DNA of 64,000 bases from Kordia sp. (lineage in GTDB: Bacteria; Bacteroidota; Bacteroidia; Flavobacteriales; Flavobacteriaceae): NCBI RefSeq assembly GCF_022447245.1, contig NZ_JAKVBC010000011.1:82057-146056 (forward strand). Direction: 5' to 3'. The notes beneath the pieces were generated by a model. It did not search any database and had not been told where the DNA came from. It saw only the letters and a list, made by a program, of their open reading frames with translations. A program made the translations under genes and the position numbers. Positions 55,501 through 63,267 of this stretch are shown here, piece by piece; within the stretch, counting starts at the first letter, position 1; the number at the start of each line of letters is the position of its first letter.

Positions 55501-56259
55501 TTATAAATCTTTAATATTTGTTACCTGATCGTGATAAACAATACCGTAAGTACACGGTCCAATATTCCAAAAACTCCAACAAATTATGTAATAATATTTT
55601 CCATCTTCTAATTGACCAACCGAAGTAACGTATCCAACATTATCCTTATTTTCAAATGTTCCATACAGTTCTTGCGATGCATACCAGTTTCCACTGCTGT
55701 CTTTTTTTGCAATTGGAATTGTAAGTCCTGTTCTAAATGCTACATACAAATACTCATTGATCAAAAATGGGGTTTCTTGTTGATTTGAACCTGGTTGATT
55801 AATTCGATTGTAAAAATTTTGTAATTCATCAGTAGACAATCCGTTAATAACATCTTCGCTCATACTTCTACGAAACATAATTCTATATGCTCTGGCAACA
55901 TTGTGAATAGATGTTACTTGATTTGCTATTTGATTTAGCGCTGCTTCGTCTGCCGCTATTTCAAAACTTGGCAGTATCATAGATAATATTCCCCCTGGCG
56001 CGAATCTGCTGAATGAACCATATATAACGGATGCAGCAATGACATCTGGATTTCCAATGTTTTTTTCAGCAAAGGCTTGTGCTTTTGCGTCTAAATAAAT
56101 TCCTCTTCCTATATATACTACTGCACCAATTCCTATTGCGCCAAGAATGTATCGAAATCCCATCCCAACAAACTGTGTTGTTTTAGCAACTTCTTTTTTT
56201 CCTTCTTTCGAACTTAACACTGCAAGTGCTGCTGGGTTACCTAATCCGTGTCTTGGCAT
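55501..56259 (-). CDS. Membrane protein, candidate structural component
   Basis: 252 residues. The N-terminal helix region is basic, then a membrane segment (YILGAIGIGAVVYIG, about 33-47), a central helical domain and a C-terminal beta-rich part (YASQELYGTFENKDNVGYVT). A second weak hydrophobic stretch (SVIYGSFSRFAPGGILSMIL) may be a further span. No family recognised. In the middle of the structural block. Confidence 0.55.
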   Translation of the reverse strand: MPRHGLGNPAALAVLSSKEGKKEVAKTTQFVGMGFRYILGAIGIGAVVYIGRGIYLDAKAQAFAEKNIGNPDVIAASVIYGSFSRFAPGGILSMILPSFEIAADEAALNQIANQVTSIHNVARAYRIMFRRSMSEDVINGLSTDELQNFYNRINQPGSNQQETPFLINEYLYVAFRTGLTIPIAKKDSSGNWYASQELYGTFENKDNVGYVTSVGQLEDGKYYYIICWSFWNIGPCTYGIVYHDQVTNIKDL

Positions 56260-56275
56260 AACTGTTGTTTTTTGA

Positions 56276-56509
56276 TTAAGAAAGAAATGTTTCTATAACT
56301 TCCATTCCCTCTTTTGTTGATAATGTTTCTATTGCTTTGTCATTATCTGATAATTTCACGACATTCTTTAATGCTGTCGAATTAATCTTTGACAATTTAG
56401 ATAAATCTGATATTGTTAATTTCTCTAGTAATTCATTAATAGAACTTTCAAGAGAGTTGATTTTAATACCAGAATTAATATCTTGGTTAATTTTAATTTG
56501 TATTGACAT
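56276..56509 (-). CDS. Small helical protein, unknown function
   Basis: 77 residues (MSIQIKINQDINSGIKINSL), helical, polar, no motif. The start lies five bases after the end of the extended coiled-coil frame at 56515. Confidence 0.5.
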   Translation of the reverse strand: MSIQIKINQDINSGIKINSLESSINELLEKLTISDLSKLSKINSTALKNVVKLSDNDKAIETLSTKEGMEVIETFLS

Positions 56510-56592
56510 TGTCTTTATGTTTGTTGTGTGTTAAACTTTAGTAATAAAGCATTAAGTTTTTCAGCAAAATCTTTATTTCTTGATGCTAATTC

Positions 56593-57384
56593 TTAGATAA
56601 TATGTAAAGATTCTGCATCTTGATCTTGAAATTTTGGATGCAATACCATTTCAATAAACATCTGTTTGACTTCGCTTGTATTATTCGGCATACTCATTCC
56701 TGCAGGAACAGAAGAAGTTGTTGTTGCAACTCCTGGCTTTTTTAATAAAGCGGGAAGCACTTTAGGAAGTTGTTCCATAAGCTTTTTAAAGCCTTCAGAG
56801 TCCATCATTCCTTTCTTACCTGCTTCTAATAATTGAATATTTAATTCATGTTTAGATTCAATAGTAGCAAGTTCCAGTTTTTTAAGTGCTAATTCTTCTT
56901 TAGTAACTCTAAGTTCAGACTTCATGTCTAAAAAATCTGTTTTTAGTTCATCATGACGAACTTTCAAATCGGTATACTTATCATCTAATGCTTCTAATTT
57001 ACTTTGAGCAGGATGCACATAATTTAATACGCCCGGTGGTGATGCCATTCCATAATTAGTACTTTGTTGTGTAATAGGATATTGTTGTGATGTTTGCATT
57101 TTCCTTGAATTATCAAAATTAAGTGTCACTGGTTTTCCAACCTTTCTTTTTCCACTTCCGTTAGGCGCATAGAAATAAACAATAGTTCCATCATAAAAAC
57201 CGTGATTAGGTAAGTTCTTCAAAAACAATTCAATGCTATCTGATTCTGATAATATATGACTTTTAGTATATAGGAATCTATCCTTAGTTACATTAGGAAT
57301 TTGCTTTTTTACATTGTTGTATTCAATGCTAATTGCATGCCCTTGCTTATTAAGAAATTGTATTATATGCTGTATATCTGTCAT
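56593..57384 (-). CDS. Coiled-coil protein; frame continues past its TAA
   Basis: 263 residues from ATG 57384 (MTDIQHIIQFLNKQGHAISI); a start at 57414 overlaps the previous gene heavily. An N-terminal globular part of about 90 residues is followed by a proline-poor coiled coil (LEALDDKYTDLKVRHDELKT). After the TAA at 56593-56595 the same frame stays open to 56515 with helix-like ELASRNKDFAEKLNALLLKF. That would close the 83-base gap to the next gene to five bases, which suggests the ancestral gene ended there and TAA replaced a Lys/Gln codon (or is read through). Confidence 0.6.
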   Translation of the reverse strand: MTDIQHIIQFLNKQGHAISIEYNNVKKQIPNVTKDRFLYTKSHILSESDSIELFLKNLPNHGFYDGTIVYFYAPNGSGKRKVGKPVTLNFDNSRKMQTSQQYPITQQSTNYGMASPPGVLNYVHPAQSKLEALDDKYTDLKVRHDELKTDFLDMKSELRVTKEELALKKLELATIESKHELNIQLLEAGKKGMMDSEGFKKLMEQLPKVLPALLKKPGVATTTSSVPAGMSMPNNTSEVKQMFIEMVLHPKFQDQDAESLHII

Positions 57385-57386
57385 TA

Positions 57387-57686
57387 TTAGCATTTCTCTT
57401 TTAGTCCATACCAAATAGTAATTTTATTTACTGGATTTTCAACTACTTCACCATCTGTTTTGTTAGATAAAAAAATAACATTCATTTGCCCTACCACTGC
57501 AAAAGGAACTTCTATTAAAAATTTTTTACCTGGATCTAAAATGTGTTCATCAAATAGCAATACTCTAGTATTTCCTTTGTTTTCTATTGTTGGATGGTAA
57601 GCACCTTTGTTTTGAGTAAATTCAGAAAAATTTACTTTCTTGTTAGTCTTTACGATCTCATAAGAAATTGAACCTCTTTCTATCAT
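57387..57686 (-). CDS. Small beta-rich protein, unknown function
   Basis: 99 residues with several short strands (RVLLFDEHILDPGKKFLIEV, MNVIFLSNKT). No signal or membrane span. Two bases lie between its stop and the chosen ATG of the coiled-coil gene. Candidate virion component by context only. Confidence 0.5.
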   Translation of the reverse strand: MIERGSISYEIVKTNKKVNFSEFTQNKGAYHPTIENKGNTRVLLFDEHILDPGKKFLIEVPFAVVGQMNVIFLSNKTDGEVVENPVNKITIWYGLKEKC

Positions 57687-57691
57687 AGCTT

Positions 57692-58063
57692 TTAATTAGT
57701 TTCAATAGCAAATACTACTTGTGCATTGAATGTTCCATTAGTTGCCGTGGGATTTGATAATACAACTCTCAATTCTGGATAGCTTTGAAAATCTACTGGT
57801 ATAAAACCATTAAGTCCACCTAATGATCCTAGTTTGTAGACTCTAAAGTCTACTGCATCAATAACATCTGATCCTGCTGTATCAATAATTGATAAATTAA
57901 TATTAGCTGTTTCAGCCGCAGATGAAAGTTGAACTACAGACATCGCTACACATCTACCTTGTGATAATTCTGAACATCTAAACTTATCACCTGTGCTATT
58001 TCTATCTAAATTCACTATTGTCTTTTGGAATTTAATATTCTTTCTTCCTGTAAAATTTTGCAT
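57692..58063 (-). CDS. Small beta-sandwich-like protein, candidate capsid or spike
   Basis: 123 residues, almost all alternating strands (VAMSVVQLSSAAETANINLS, RVVLSNPTATNGTFNAQVV), no helix-rich stretch or cysteine cluster. It looks like a jelly-roll-sized domain. Five bases to the 99-residue gene and six to the next. In single-jelly-roll tailless phages, capsid proteins have this size and character, but I did not test the fold. Confidence 0.5.
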   Translation of the reverse strand: MQNFTGRKNIKFQKTIVNLDRNSTGDKFRCSELSQGRCVAMSVVQLSSAAETANINLSIIDTAGSDVIDAVDFRVYKLGSLGGLNGFIPVDFQSYPELRVVLSNPTATNGTFNAQVVFAIETN

Positions 58064-58069
58064 AATCTT

Positions 58070-58969
58070 TTAATTGTTTATGATTTTTGAAACAAGCACT
58101 CCTGCTACAAAAACAAGTCCTGTTTTTAATAGTTTATTGTCTTTTTCTGGGATCACTAAAATATCTTGTGATTCATCAGTTGCATCATTTAAATTCGTTG
58201 GATCAGTATCAGTTACAACAACAGGAAGAGGATTTACATCTGTTGGTTCTGGAGGAAATGTTATGTCAACATATTTCTTTAGTTTTCCTGTGACTGTATG
58301 ACCTTGCCAATTAATAGTAGATGACTTTAATTTAGTAACTGTCTGAAAATTATAATCTACTGAAATCAAAGATAGTTGGTTGACCTTATTAGCTTCCACA
58401 TATTGCAACACAGACTTTTCTAATATTGACAAAAATTTACCGGTAAAATATACCTTATTTGCTACATAATTCTCTGTTTTTCTTGGTTCTCCAATATTTT
58501 CTATCAAAGTATTGTAGCTTCTAAATGTAGCTATAGCTTTTAATACTTCGTTGGCAATGTTTGTTACCTTATTACCTGACTGTAATTGCAAATTTTTGTT
58601 CAAAAAGTTAACATTGATCTCACTATCAACCATGTTTGCTAAATCTCGAATAGTTGGTAAAAAATCATACTCGAAATAATCAAAAAATAATGTTTCTTCT
58701 TGTTGAGTTAATGGAAATTCAACTACCGGGTTTAGTCCAGTTGCTCTTTGTGCGAGATTCTGTGAACCACCATTGATAACTCCAGAACCATCCCACAACG
58801 GATCTTCAACTATTTGTGGTTGATTTAATAAGTGATCTATTGCTGCGCCTACAAGTAATCCAATTGGTCCGCCTAATAAACCTCCTATAATTGTTCCTGC
58901 AATTCTCTTAATTCCTTTCCATAATCGCGAAAAGAAACCGTTCATTGCGTAATGATGATTATTTGACAT
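58070..58969 (-). CDS. Membrane-associated structural protein candidate
   Basis: 299 residues. The N-terminus has FSRLWKGIKRIAGTIIGGLL, a glycine-rich helix likely to insert in membrane, then a long soluble domain, and a C-terminal helix (TGLVFVAGVLVSKIINN). A protein with terminal helices at both ends and a globular middle fits a minor virion membrane protein. No family recognised. Confidence 0.5.
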   Translation of the reverse strand: MSNNHHYAMNGFFSRLWKGIKRIAGTIIGGLLGGPIGLLVGAAIDHLLNQPQIVEDPLWDGSGVINGGSQNLAQRATGLNPVVEFPLTQQEETLFFDYFEYDFLPTIRDLANMVDSEINVNFLNKNLQLQSGNKVTNIANEVLKAIATFRSYNTLIENIGEPRKTENYVANKVYFTGKFLSILEKSVLQYVEANKVNQLSLISVDYNFQTVTKLKSSTINWQGHTVTGKLKKYVDITFPPEPTDVNPLPVVVTDTDPTNLNDATDESQDILVIPEKDNKLLKTGLVFVAGVLVSKIINN

Positions 58970-58983
58970 TGAATAAGTTTTAA

Positions 58984-59013
58984 AAAAGCCGTTTAAAACT
59001 CTAAACGGCTTTT
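58984..59013 (-). terminator. Strong terminator after the 206-residue gene
   Basis: 12-base perfect stem AAAAGCCGTTTA / TAAACGGCTTTT with a six-base loop, 30 bases past the 59043 stop. It would limit transcription into the downstream block and leave the upstream gene most expressed, as for major capsid genes. Confidence 0.85.
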
Positions 59014-59042
59014 GTTATTTGAAAAAGATTTGCTAACAACTA

Positions 59043-59663
59043 CTAACCTACTGCTACTGTTTGGTATCCTTCGAATGAAATTTCAATGAAAGCATCATTT
59101 GCTGCACTATCTGTTAAAATTGTCGCATCACCTGGGAACTCTAAATCAATTTTAAGTTCCGTATTTAAAGCTTTAAAGATTTCCAGTTTATCTAATTTAT
59201 AACCGAATTGATCCGTTTCGTATTCATCTGTAATTGTAAAAAATGGAATTTCTATAATGTTACTACCACTTTGTCTTACAATTAAGTTTGTTGTTTTCAT
59301 AGCTGCTGGAATCGTTGTAGTATATGCTGCATTAACAACTGTTGTTGCTTTGGCTGCTTCAACATATTTAATTTTGATACCATTTGGAATAAAATAATTC
59401 ATTCCCGATAAAGATTTCCCATTGAAAGTGTTAACTCCAATTTTGACAGTAAGTTGATCTTTCAACATATCTTGGATTCCAGATAAATCTGCAGCAGAAA
59501 ATTTACGTCGTATGTAGTGTGTTTTTGGCTTCAAACGAACCTGTGCGGCATTTATCTTTCCAATGATAATTTCATCAAGATATTTTTTGGGCTGAATGCC
59601 ATTTTTTCCGCTTGCAATAGCTTCTAAAAATGCCATTGATTCATTATAAAAATTTCGTTTCAT
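59043..59663 (-). CDS. Candidate major structural (capsid) protein
   Basis: 206 residues. A helical basic N-terminus (about 1-70) then a strand-rich C-terminal domain (KTTNLIVRQSGSNIIEIPFF, LKIDLEFPGDATILTD, DAFIEISFEGYQ). No signal peptide, no membrane helix. The size, beta-rich body, upstream tandem decamers (59682-59711) and the strong terminator just downstream are what I would expect of a major capsid protein. No sequence family recognised, so the role is inferred. Confidence 0.5.
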   Translation of the reverse strand: MKRNFYNESMAFLEAIASGKNGIQPKKYLDEIIIGKINAAQVRLKPKTHYIRRKFSAADLSGIQDMLKDQLTVKIGVNTFNGKSLSGMNYFIPNGIKIKYVEAAKATTVVNAAYTTTIPAAMKTTNLIVRQSGSNIIEIPFFTITDEYETDQFGYKLDKLEIFKALNTELKIDLEFPGDATILTDSAANDAFIEISFEGYQTVAVG

Positions 59664-59681
59664 TATATTTTTTTTTATAAG

Positions 59682-59711
59682 TTGATACTAATTGATACTA
59701 ATTGATTTTTA
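59682..59711 (-). repeat. Tandem decamers upstream of the 206-residue gene
   Basis: On the minus strand, TTAGTATCAA occurs twice in tandem (59692-59701 and 59682-59691), with a third partial unit before. A further copy lies at 60205-60214 over the start of the next gene upstream. A related unit (ATTACTATCG) repeats at 61894-61913. Confidence 0.6.
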
Positions 59712-59716
59712 TTGGC

Positions 59717-60205
59717 TTAGTGAACTAATTTTACCCCTGATGAATTTGCACCTATCATTGGATTGCCCAGTTGCATACCACGACCAGAATGTGAAGGTTT
59801 TAATCTGTTACGTGGTGTAAATCTATAACCACTCGGATTGCCCATTCTTTTTGTTACACTCGTTGTTGGCTCTTGACCTGTTGCAAATAAAGTGTGGATA
59901 AACTTGTTCTTTTTTGAACCATCGTTAGCAGGTAAACTTGGCGTAACAGCATCATTAATAAGTCCGTAAACTCCACTTAACACCATTCCATCTCCAACGG
60001 CTGCACCAACTTGATGATACCATTCATTACCACTTCCTAAAAAAATAGACATTGCAGCTCCTCCTAGTGAAATAACTGCATTACCTATCGTATTAGTTTT
60101 TCCTGGAATAAGGGCTTTAATTGCGTTACCGCCATATACACCTGCAACTCCGCCTACAAGTTGAAGACCTGTATCTTTTACATTTTTTTTGATGTTTTTT
60201 TTCAT
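59717..60205 (-). CDS. Glycine-zipper membrane protein
   Basis: 162 residues. The N-terminal half has glycine-rich hydrophobic segments (LQLVGGVAGVYGGNAIKALI, GNAVISLGGAAMSIFLG, VGAAVGDGMVLSGVYGLI). The C-terminal half is basic and disordered-looking with RMGNPSGYRF and GMQLGNPMIG. Such glycine-zipper proteins often insert into or cross membranes in phage DNA delivery. The GNPSGY motif recurs in the 564-residue protein. Confidence 0.55.
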   Translation of the reverse strand: MKKNIKKNVKDTGLQLVGGVAGVYGGNAIKALIPGKTNTIGNAVISLGGAAMSIFLGSGNEWYHQVGAAVGDGMVLSGVYGLINDAVTPSLPANDGSKKNKFIHTLFATGQEPTTSVTKRMGNPSGYRFTPRNRLKPSHSGRGMQLGNPMIGANSSGVKLVH

Positions 60206-60221
60206 TGATACTAAGATTAAA

Positions 60222-61916
60222 TTAACTTTTGTTTTTTTTAAAGATATATAGACCTGTGGCTGCTAAAAGTACACCGCCCACCACGTAATAAACTGTATTA
60301 CTATTTCCTATTTTTGGAGCATCTCTTGTTCCTTGATTATTACCAGGTACATAACCACTCGGATTTCCATTTGTTGGATTTCCACCTATTGGAATTATTG
60401 GATCAGTTGGATTTGAAATAATTTGATTTCCTTTGATTGAAAACACAGGATATTCTGCATTTCCATCCTCTGACCAATTATGGTTATATCCATTAAATGT
60501 CCATGCCATTGGCGCTGTTAATACATCTACTTGATTAACAGTATACATTGTTTCTAACTGATTTATTATGGATTCAAACGCAGGTACAAGTTCATAGAAT
60601 AGCTCATTGTACTGATCTAATGCAAGTCTTGAACATTTACGCCAATTATTACCTGTTCGCAATTGCCAATACATTTGCGCACAAACGTATACAGCCATAG
60701 ATAAATGATTAACTCTATTTTCTAATTCTTGAACACTTGATGCAGTTTCAAGACCTCTAAAGAGTGCTTCAAAATATGGTCCTTGAATTTCCTGAATTTC
60801 TGCTGCAGTATTCTGTGGTAAAAAAGAACTATTCCAACATGAAAGGTTCATTCCGTTGGCAAAAATTGCACCAAAAGTATTAGAAAAGAATCCTGAACCT
60901 AATACTTGATTAACGTCGACATGATCTGAAATGTTGAACGATCCATCTTGTCTTGGTGCTGTTGTTCCTAGTCCATAATTCGGTATTTTCTTAAAAACCT
61001 TTTGATTGATTTCAATTGAATTTTGACGAATCGTAATAGATGGATCATAACCATTTGCAAGAGAATCATATATAATTTGACGCATCTGTTGCGCCTTTTC
61101 ATCATTGATTCTTAGTGAATCAATGTATGAATCAAAGTTTTCCATACCAAGAAGTACGGAATCATTATAAATTTCTCTTTGCGAGTAATTGCCTTTTGTT
61201 AATGGACTACCAAATGTAGGCGCTGCCATTCCAACGTATTGTAAACTAGGTTCATTAACTCTCATAATTATATCTTCATTTGCTGTAAAATCTTGTTCCA
61301 CATTCTCTAATAATGTTGCATCGATAACATAATAGTCACTAGGATCATCAATCGATAAAGTATTTTGATCTTTTGGAATTATTACATAAACATGTGAATA
61401 ATGGCTTTCAAAATTGACAGCTACTCTTCGAATGTAATGTGCTATTCCTAAGTTAATAAGTATGCTAGATGCAAATACACTATATGATTTACAATCAGCT
61501 TCTTTAATTTCCCAACTACAACCAGGCGATTGTATTTTTTGCAAATCTGTATTCAATTTGTATTGTAAACTCCAATACAAAAACTCATGAATTTTACTAA
61601 TAGTGGTAATCAAGTCGTATCCTGAAAACTCATTGATACTGATTGATTTTGATTGATCTAAATATGAATACACATACTTTTTCATCACTTCAACTCCATG
61701 TGCTGTCTGCCCTTTTCCCTCTTTAGTTACGGTACATTCGCTATATTCAAAGTATTTATCATACTTAGAGTTATCTCTAAGTTGTCTATACAACAAGCGA
61801 TTAATAGCCTCAACTTCATTCAATTTGAATAATTTATTTATGTTTATTAGAATAAAATTCAGCAAAAAAAAAAATCGATTACTAGGTAGTAATCGATAGT
61901 AATCGATAGTAATCAA
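60222..61916 (-). CDS. Transglutaminase-like protein with C-terminal membrane anchor
   Basis: Up to 564 residues. The protease/transglutaminase-type triad is visible as Cys in EADCKSYSVF, His in ESHYSHVYVI and Asp in DYYVIDATLL (about 145-215). The middle is helical, and the C-terminus has NPTNGNPSGYVPGNNQ and a membrane helix (VYYVVGGVLLAATGLYIF). The frame opens with TTG at 61916 inside a repeat array, so the true start is probably later, possibly TTG at 61823. It could crosslink or cleave virion or cell-wall components. Confidence 0.65.
   Translation of the reverse strand: MITIDYYRLLPSNRFFFLLNFILININKLFKLNEVEAINRLLYRQLRDNSKYDKYFEYSECTVTKEGKGQTAHGVEVMKKYVYSYLDQSKSISINEFSGYDLITTISKIHEFLYWSLQYKLNTDLQKIQSPGCSWEIKEADCKSYSVFASSILINLGIAHYIRRVAVNFESHYSHVYVIIPKDQNTLSIDDPSDYYVIDATLLENVEQDFTANEDIIMRVNEPSLQYVGMAAPTFGSPLTKGNYSQREIYNDSVLLGMENFDSYIDSLRINDEKAQQMRQIIYDSLANGYDPSITIRQNSIEINQKVFKKIPNYGLGTTAPRQDGSFNISDHVDVNQVLGSGFFSNTFGAIFANGMNLSCWNSSFLPQNTAAEIQEIQGPYFEALFRGLETASSVQELENRVNHLSMAVYVCAQMYWQLRTGNNWRKCSRLALDQYNELFYELVPAFESIINQLETMYTVNQVDVLTAPMAWTFNGYNHNWSEDGNAEYPVFSIKGNQIISNPTDPIIPIGGNPTNGNPSGYVPGNNQGTRDAPKIGNSNTVYYVVGGVLLAATGLYIFKKNKS
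61874..61913. repeat. Hairpin plus tandem decamers in front of the transglutaminase-like gene
   Basis: ATCGATTACTA (61874-61884) and its complement (61887-61897) form an 11-base stem with a two-base gap. CGATAGTAAT then repeats at 61894-61903 and 61904-61913. On the minus strand the units read ATTACTATCG. Confidence 0.75.
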
Positions 61917-61919
61917 TAA

Positions 61920-61972
61920 AATTCAATAACAATCAAGTTTTTATAAAATTAAGTATTGATTGTTATTGAATT
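61920..61972. repeat. 17-bp perfect inverted repeat at a gene junction
   Basis: AATTCAATAACAATCAA (61920-61936) and its complement (61956-61972) are separated by 19 bases. It overlaps the stop of the 73-residue gene. There is no T-tract, so it may be a recognition site or RNA-processing stem rather than a simple terminator. Confidence 0.8.
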
Positions 61973-62192
61973 AATCTAAAATATGTCCAAAATGATCTAA
62001 AATTTTGATAGCTTCAATACGATAAACGATTCTTTTTTGTTTAGCTATAACTAAATCAATACCGCGCTCTATTGAAATTACATCATTGATTTTTTCTTGA
62101 ATTTCCTTGATAGGTATTGGTCTCAAAATTTCTTTCAATTGCTTTTTTCCAATTGAATTAACTTCATCTTTCTGGAAATACTTTTTATTCAT
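61971..62192 (-). CDS. Small helical protein, unknown function
   Basis: 73 residues (MNKKYFQKDEVNSIGKKQLK), basic, helical, soluble. No motif. Eleven bases from the small basic gene upstream. Confidence 0.5.
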   Translation of the reverse strand: MNKKYFQKDEVNSIGKKQLKEILRPIPIKEIQEKINDVISIERGIDLVIAKQKRIVYRIEAIKILDHFGHILD

Positions 62193-62203
62193 CTCATCTA
62201 TTT

Positions 62204-62347
62204 TTAATCTAGTTGATTTACATGTACAACTTTTCCATTTGGAAATTTTACATAATTCTTTTTTAAAGCTCCATTTTTTTTTGTTCCAATTCCTGCTTGG
62301 TTAGGAGCTGTTCGCATTATTTTTTTTCTTCTTAAACTAGGACTCAT
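62204..62347 (-). CDS. 47-residue basic protein
   Basis: ATG 62347 to TAA 62204-62206, MSPSLRRKKIMRTAPNQAGI then KKNYVKFPNGKVVHVNQLD. Too short for most gene callers. It fits the operon packing (11 bases to the next gene). The high Lys/Arg content suggests nucleic acid or capsid interior binding; that is inference. Confidence 0.5.
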   Translation of the reverse strand: MSPSLRRKKIMRTAPNQAGIGTKKNGALKKNYVKFPNGKVVHVNQLD

Positions 62348-62412
62348 GACATTTCAATTAATTATACAAATCACTTAAAAAGGTGGATTTATTTAACCTT
62401 TATAATTTTAAT

Positions 62413-62811
62413 TTATGTATTACTCACATCTATAATTCCTTGCACCTCTAAATAATTAGCTGCATTTATTTTTATGTACAAATATGGATCGCCACCAAAA
62501 TGCACTTGATTTCCTCCTATTAATACCTTGTAATGCTTCCCTCTATACACAGGACGAAAATAAACTTGGTTTTTATTATCAAAATTTACATCATTCAAAA
62601 CAATTTCTCCTTCATCTATTGGTCCTATTAGTCCTTGTTCCGGATTATTATAGTCATACTCTTGAAGTGTAGACTCCAATCCAATATTATCAGGTGGATT
62701 ATCAATAAATATTCTGACAGTTATCGATTCTGCCATTGAAAATTCTTCTGTGGTAACCATAGTTGTTGTAACTGTTACCGTTCCTTCTGTTGTTTCTGTT
62801 GTTTCTGTCAT
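62413..62811 (-). CDS. Small beta-rich protein with Thr-rich N-terminus
   Basis: 132 residues. A low-complexity Thr/Glu N-terminus (MTETTETTEGTVTVTTTMVT) precedes strands (SITVRIFIDNPPDN, YKVLIGGNQVHFGGDPYLYI). No signal or membrane segment. It may be an attachment or structural protein. Confidence 0.5.
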   Translation of the reverse strand: MTETTETTEGTVTVTTTMVTTEEFSMAESITVRIFIDNPPDNIGLESTLQEYDYNNPEQGLIGPIDEGEIVLNDVNFDNKNQVYFRPVYRGKHYKVLIGGNQVHFGGDPYLYIKINAANYLEVQGIIDVSNT

Positions 62812-62847
62812 TTTAAATTTTATTTATGTATTTGTGATTTTAAATTT

Positions 62848-62952
62848 CTACAGGTTTTCAGATTCAATACATACGCAATCAAAATACTCTAGGGCTTGAC
62901 ATTGGATGCAATGAAATGTTTCTATTATTTGTTGTTTGTCTTTATCGTTCAT
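62848..62952 (-). CDS. 34-residue Cys-rich peptide
   Basis: ATG 62952 to TAG 62848-62850: MNDKDKQQIIETFHCIQCQA then LEYFDCVCIESENL. Four Cys in CxxC and CxC pairs suggest metal binding. It is the first frame after the nested inverted repeat, at the head of the structural block. Small size keeps confidence moderate. Confidence 0.4.
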   Translation of the reverse strand: MNDKDKQQIIETFHCIQCQALEYFDCVCIESENL

Positions 62953-62968
62953 ACTACAATTAAAATAC

Positions 62969-63034
62969 TATTGGTTATGTAGGGCGCTTTTCCCAAATGC
63001 GCCCTACACGCTAAAAAAAATAGTCTAACCAATA
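62969..63034. promoter_or_regulatory. Nested inverted repeat between two gene blocks
   Basis: Outer arms TATTGGTTA (62969-62977) and TAACCAATA (63026-63034) enclose an inner GC-rich hairpin GTAGGGCGC (62979-62987) / GCGCCCTAC (62999-63007) with an 11-base loop. It is in the only sizeable noncoding stretch of the element (62953-63135). It could be an origin, an operator or a processing/attachment site. Confidence 0.75.
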
Positions 63035-63076
63035 ACTAAATTATGCCTACTCTAAAATGGTTTTCGGCTTCCCCAT

Positions 63077-63098
63077 AAAAACCCTAATTCGGTTTTTT
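63077..63098 (-). terminator. Possible terminator of the upstream block
   Basis: AAAAACC-CTAATTC-GGTTTTTT, a seven-base A/T-rich stem 38 bases beyond the 63136 stop. Confidence 0.45.
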
Positions 63099-63135
63099 GA
63101 TATTTGATATTGTTTCTTGTAATTTGTCTTGATCA

Positions 63136-63267
63136 CTAAAAAAATAGGATGCTTAATAAGTTTAAAATGCAAATCCAATTAATGATTCCAACTATCATGT
63201 AGACTGTGTTTTTGCTCTGAAATAGAATGCAATCCCTCAAGTAATATTTTATCATTTCACTTTTCAT
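63136..63267 (-). CDS. 43-residue single-pass membrane protein
   Basis: ATG 63267 overlaps the preceding stop as ATGA. It encodes MKSEMIKYYLRDCILFQSKN then a hydrophobic helix (VYMIVGIINWICILNLLSIL), stop TAG 63136-63138. The overlap supports a real gene that is too short for routine calling. Confidence 0.5.
   Translation of the reverse strand: MKSEMIKYYLRDCILFQSKNTVYMIVGIINWICILNLLSILFF

Noticed and set aside
61874..61972. CRISPR array
   Set aside because: The repeats are decamers in direct tandem without spacers, and no cas gene is near.
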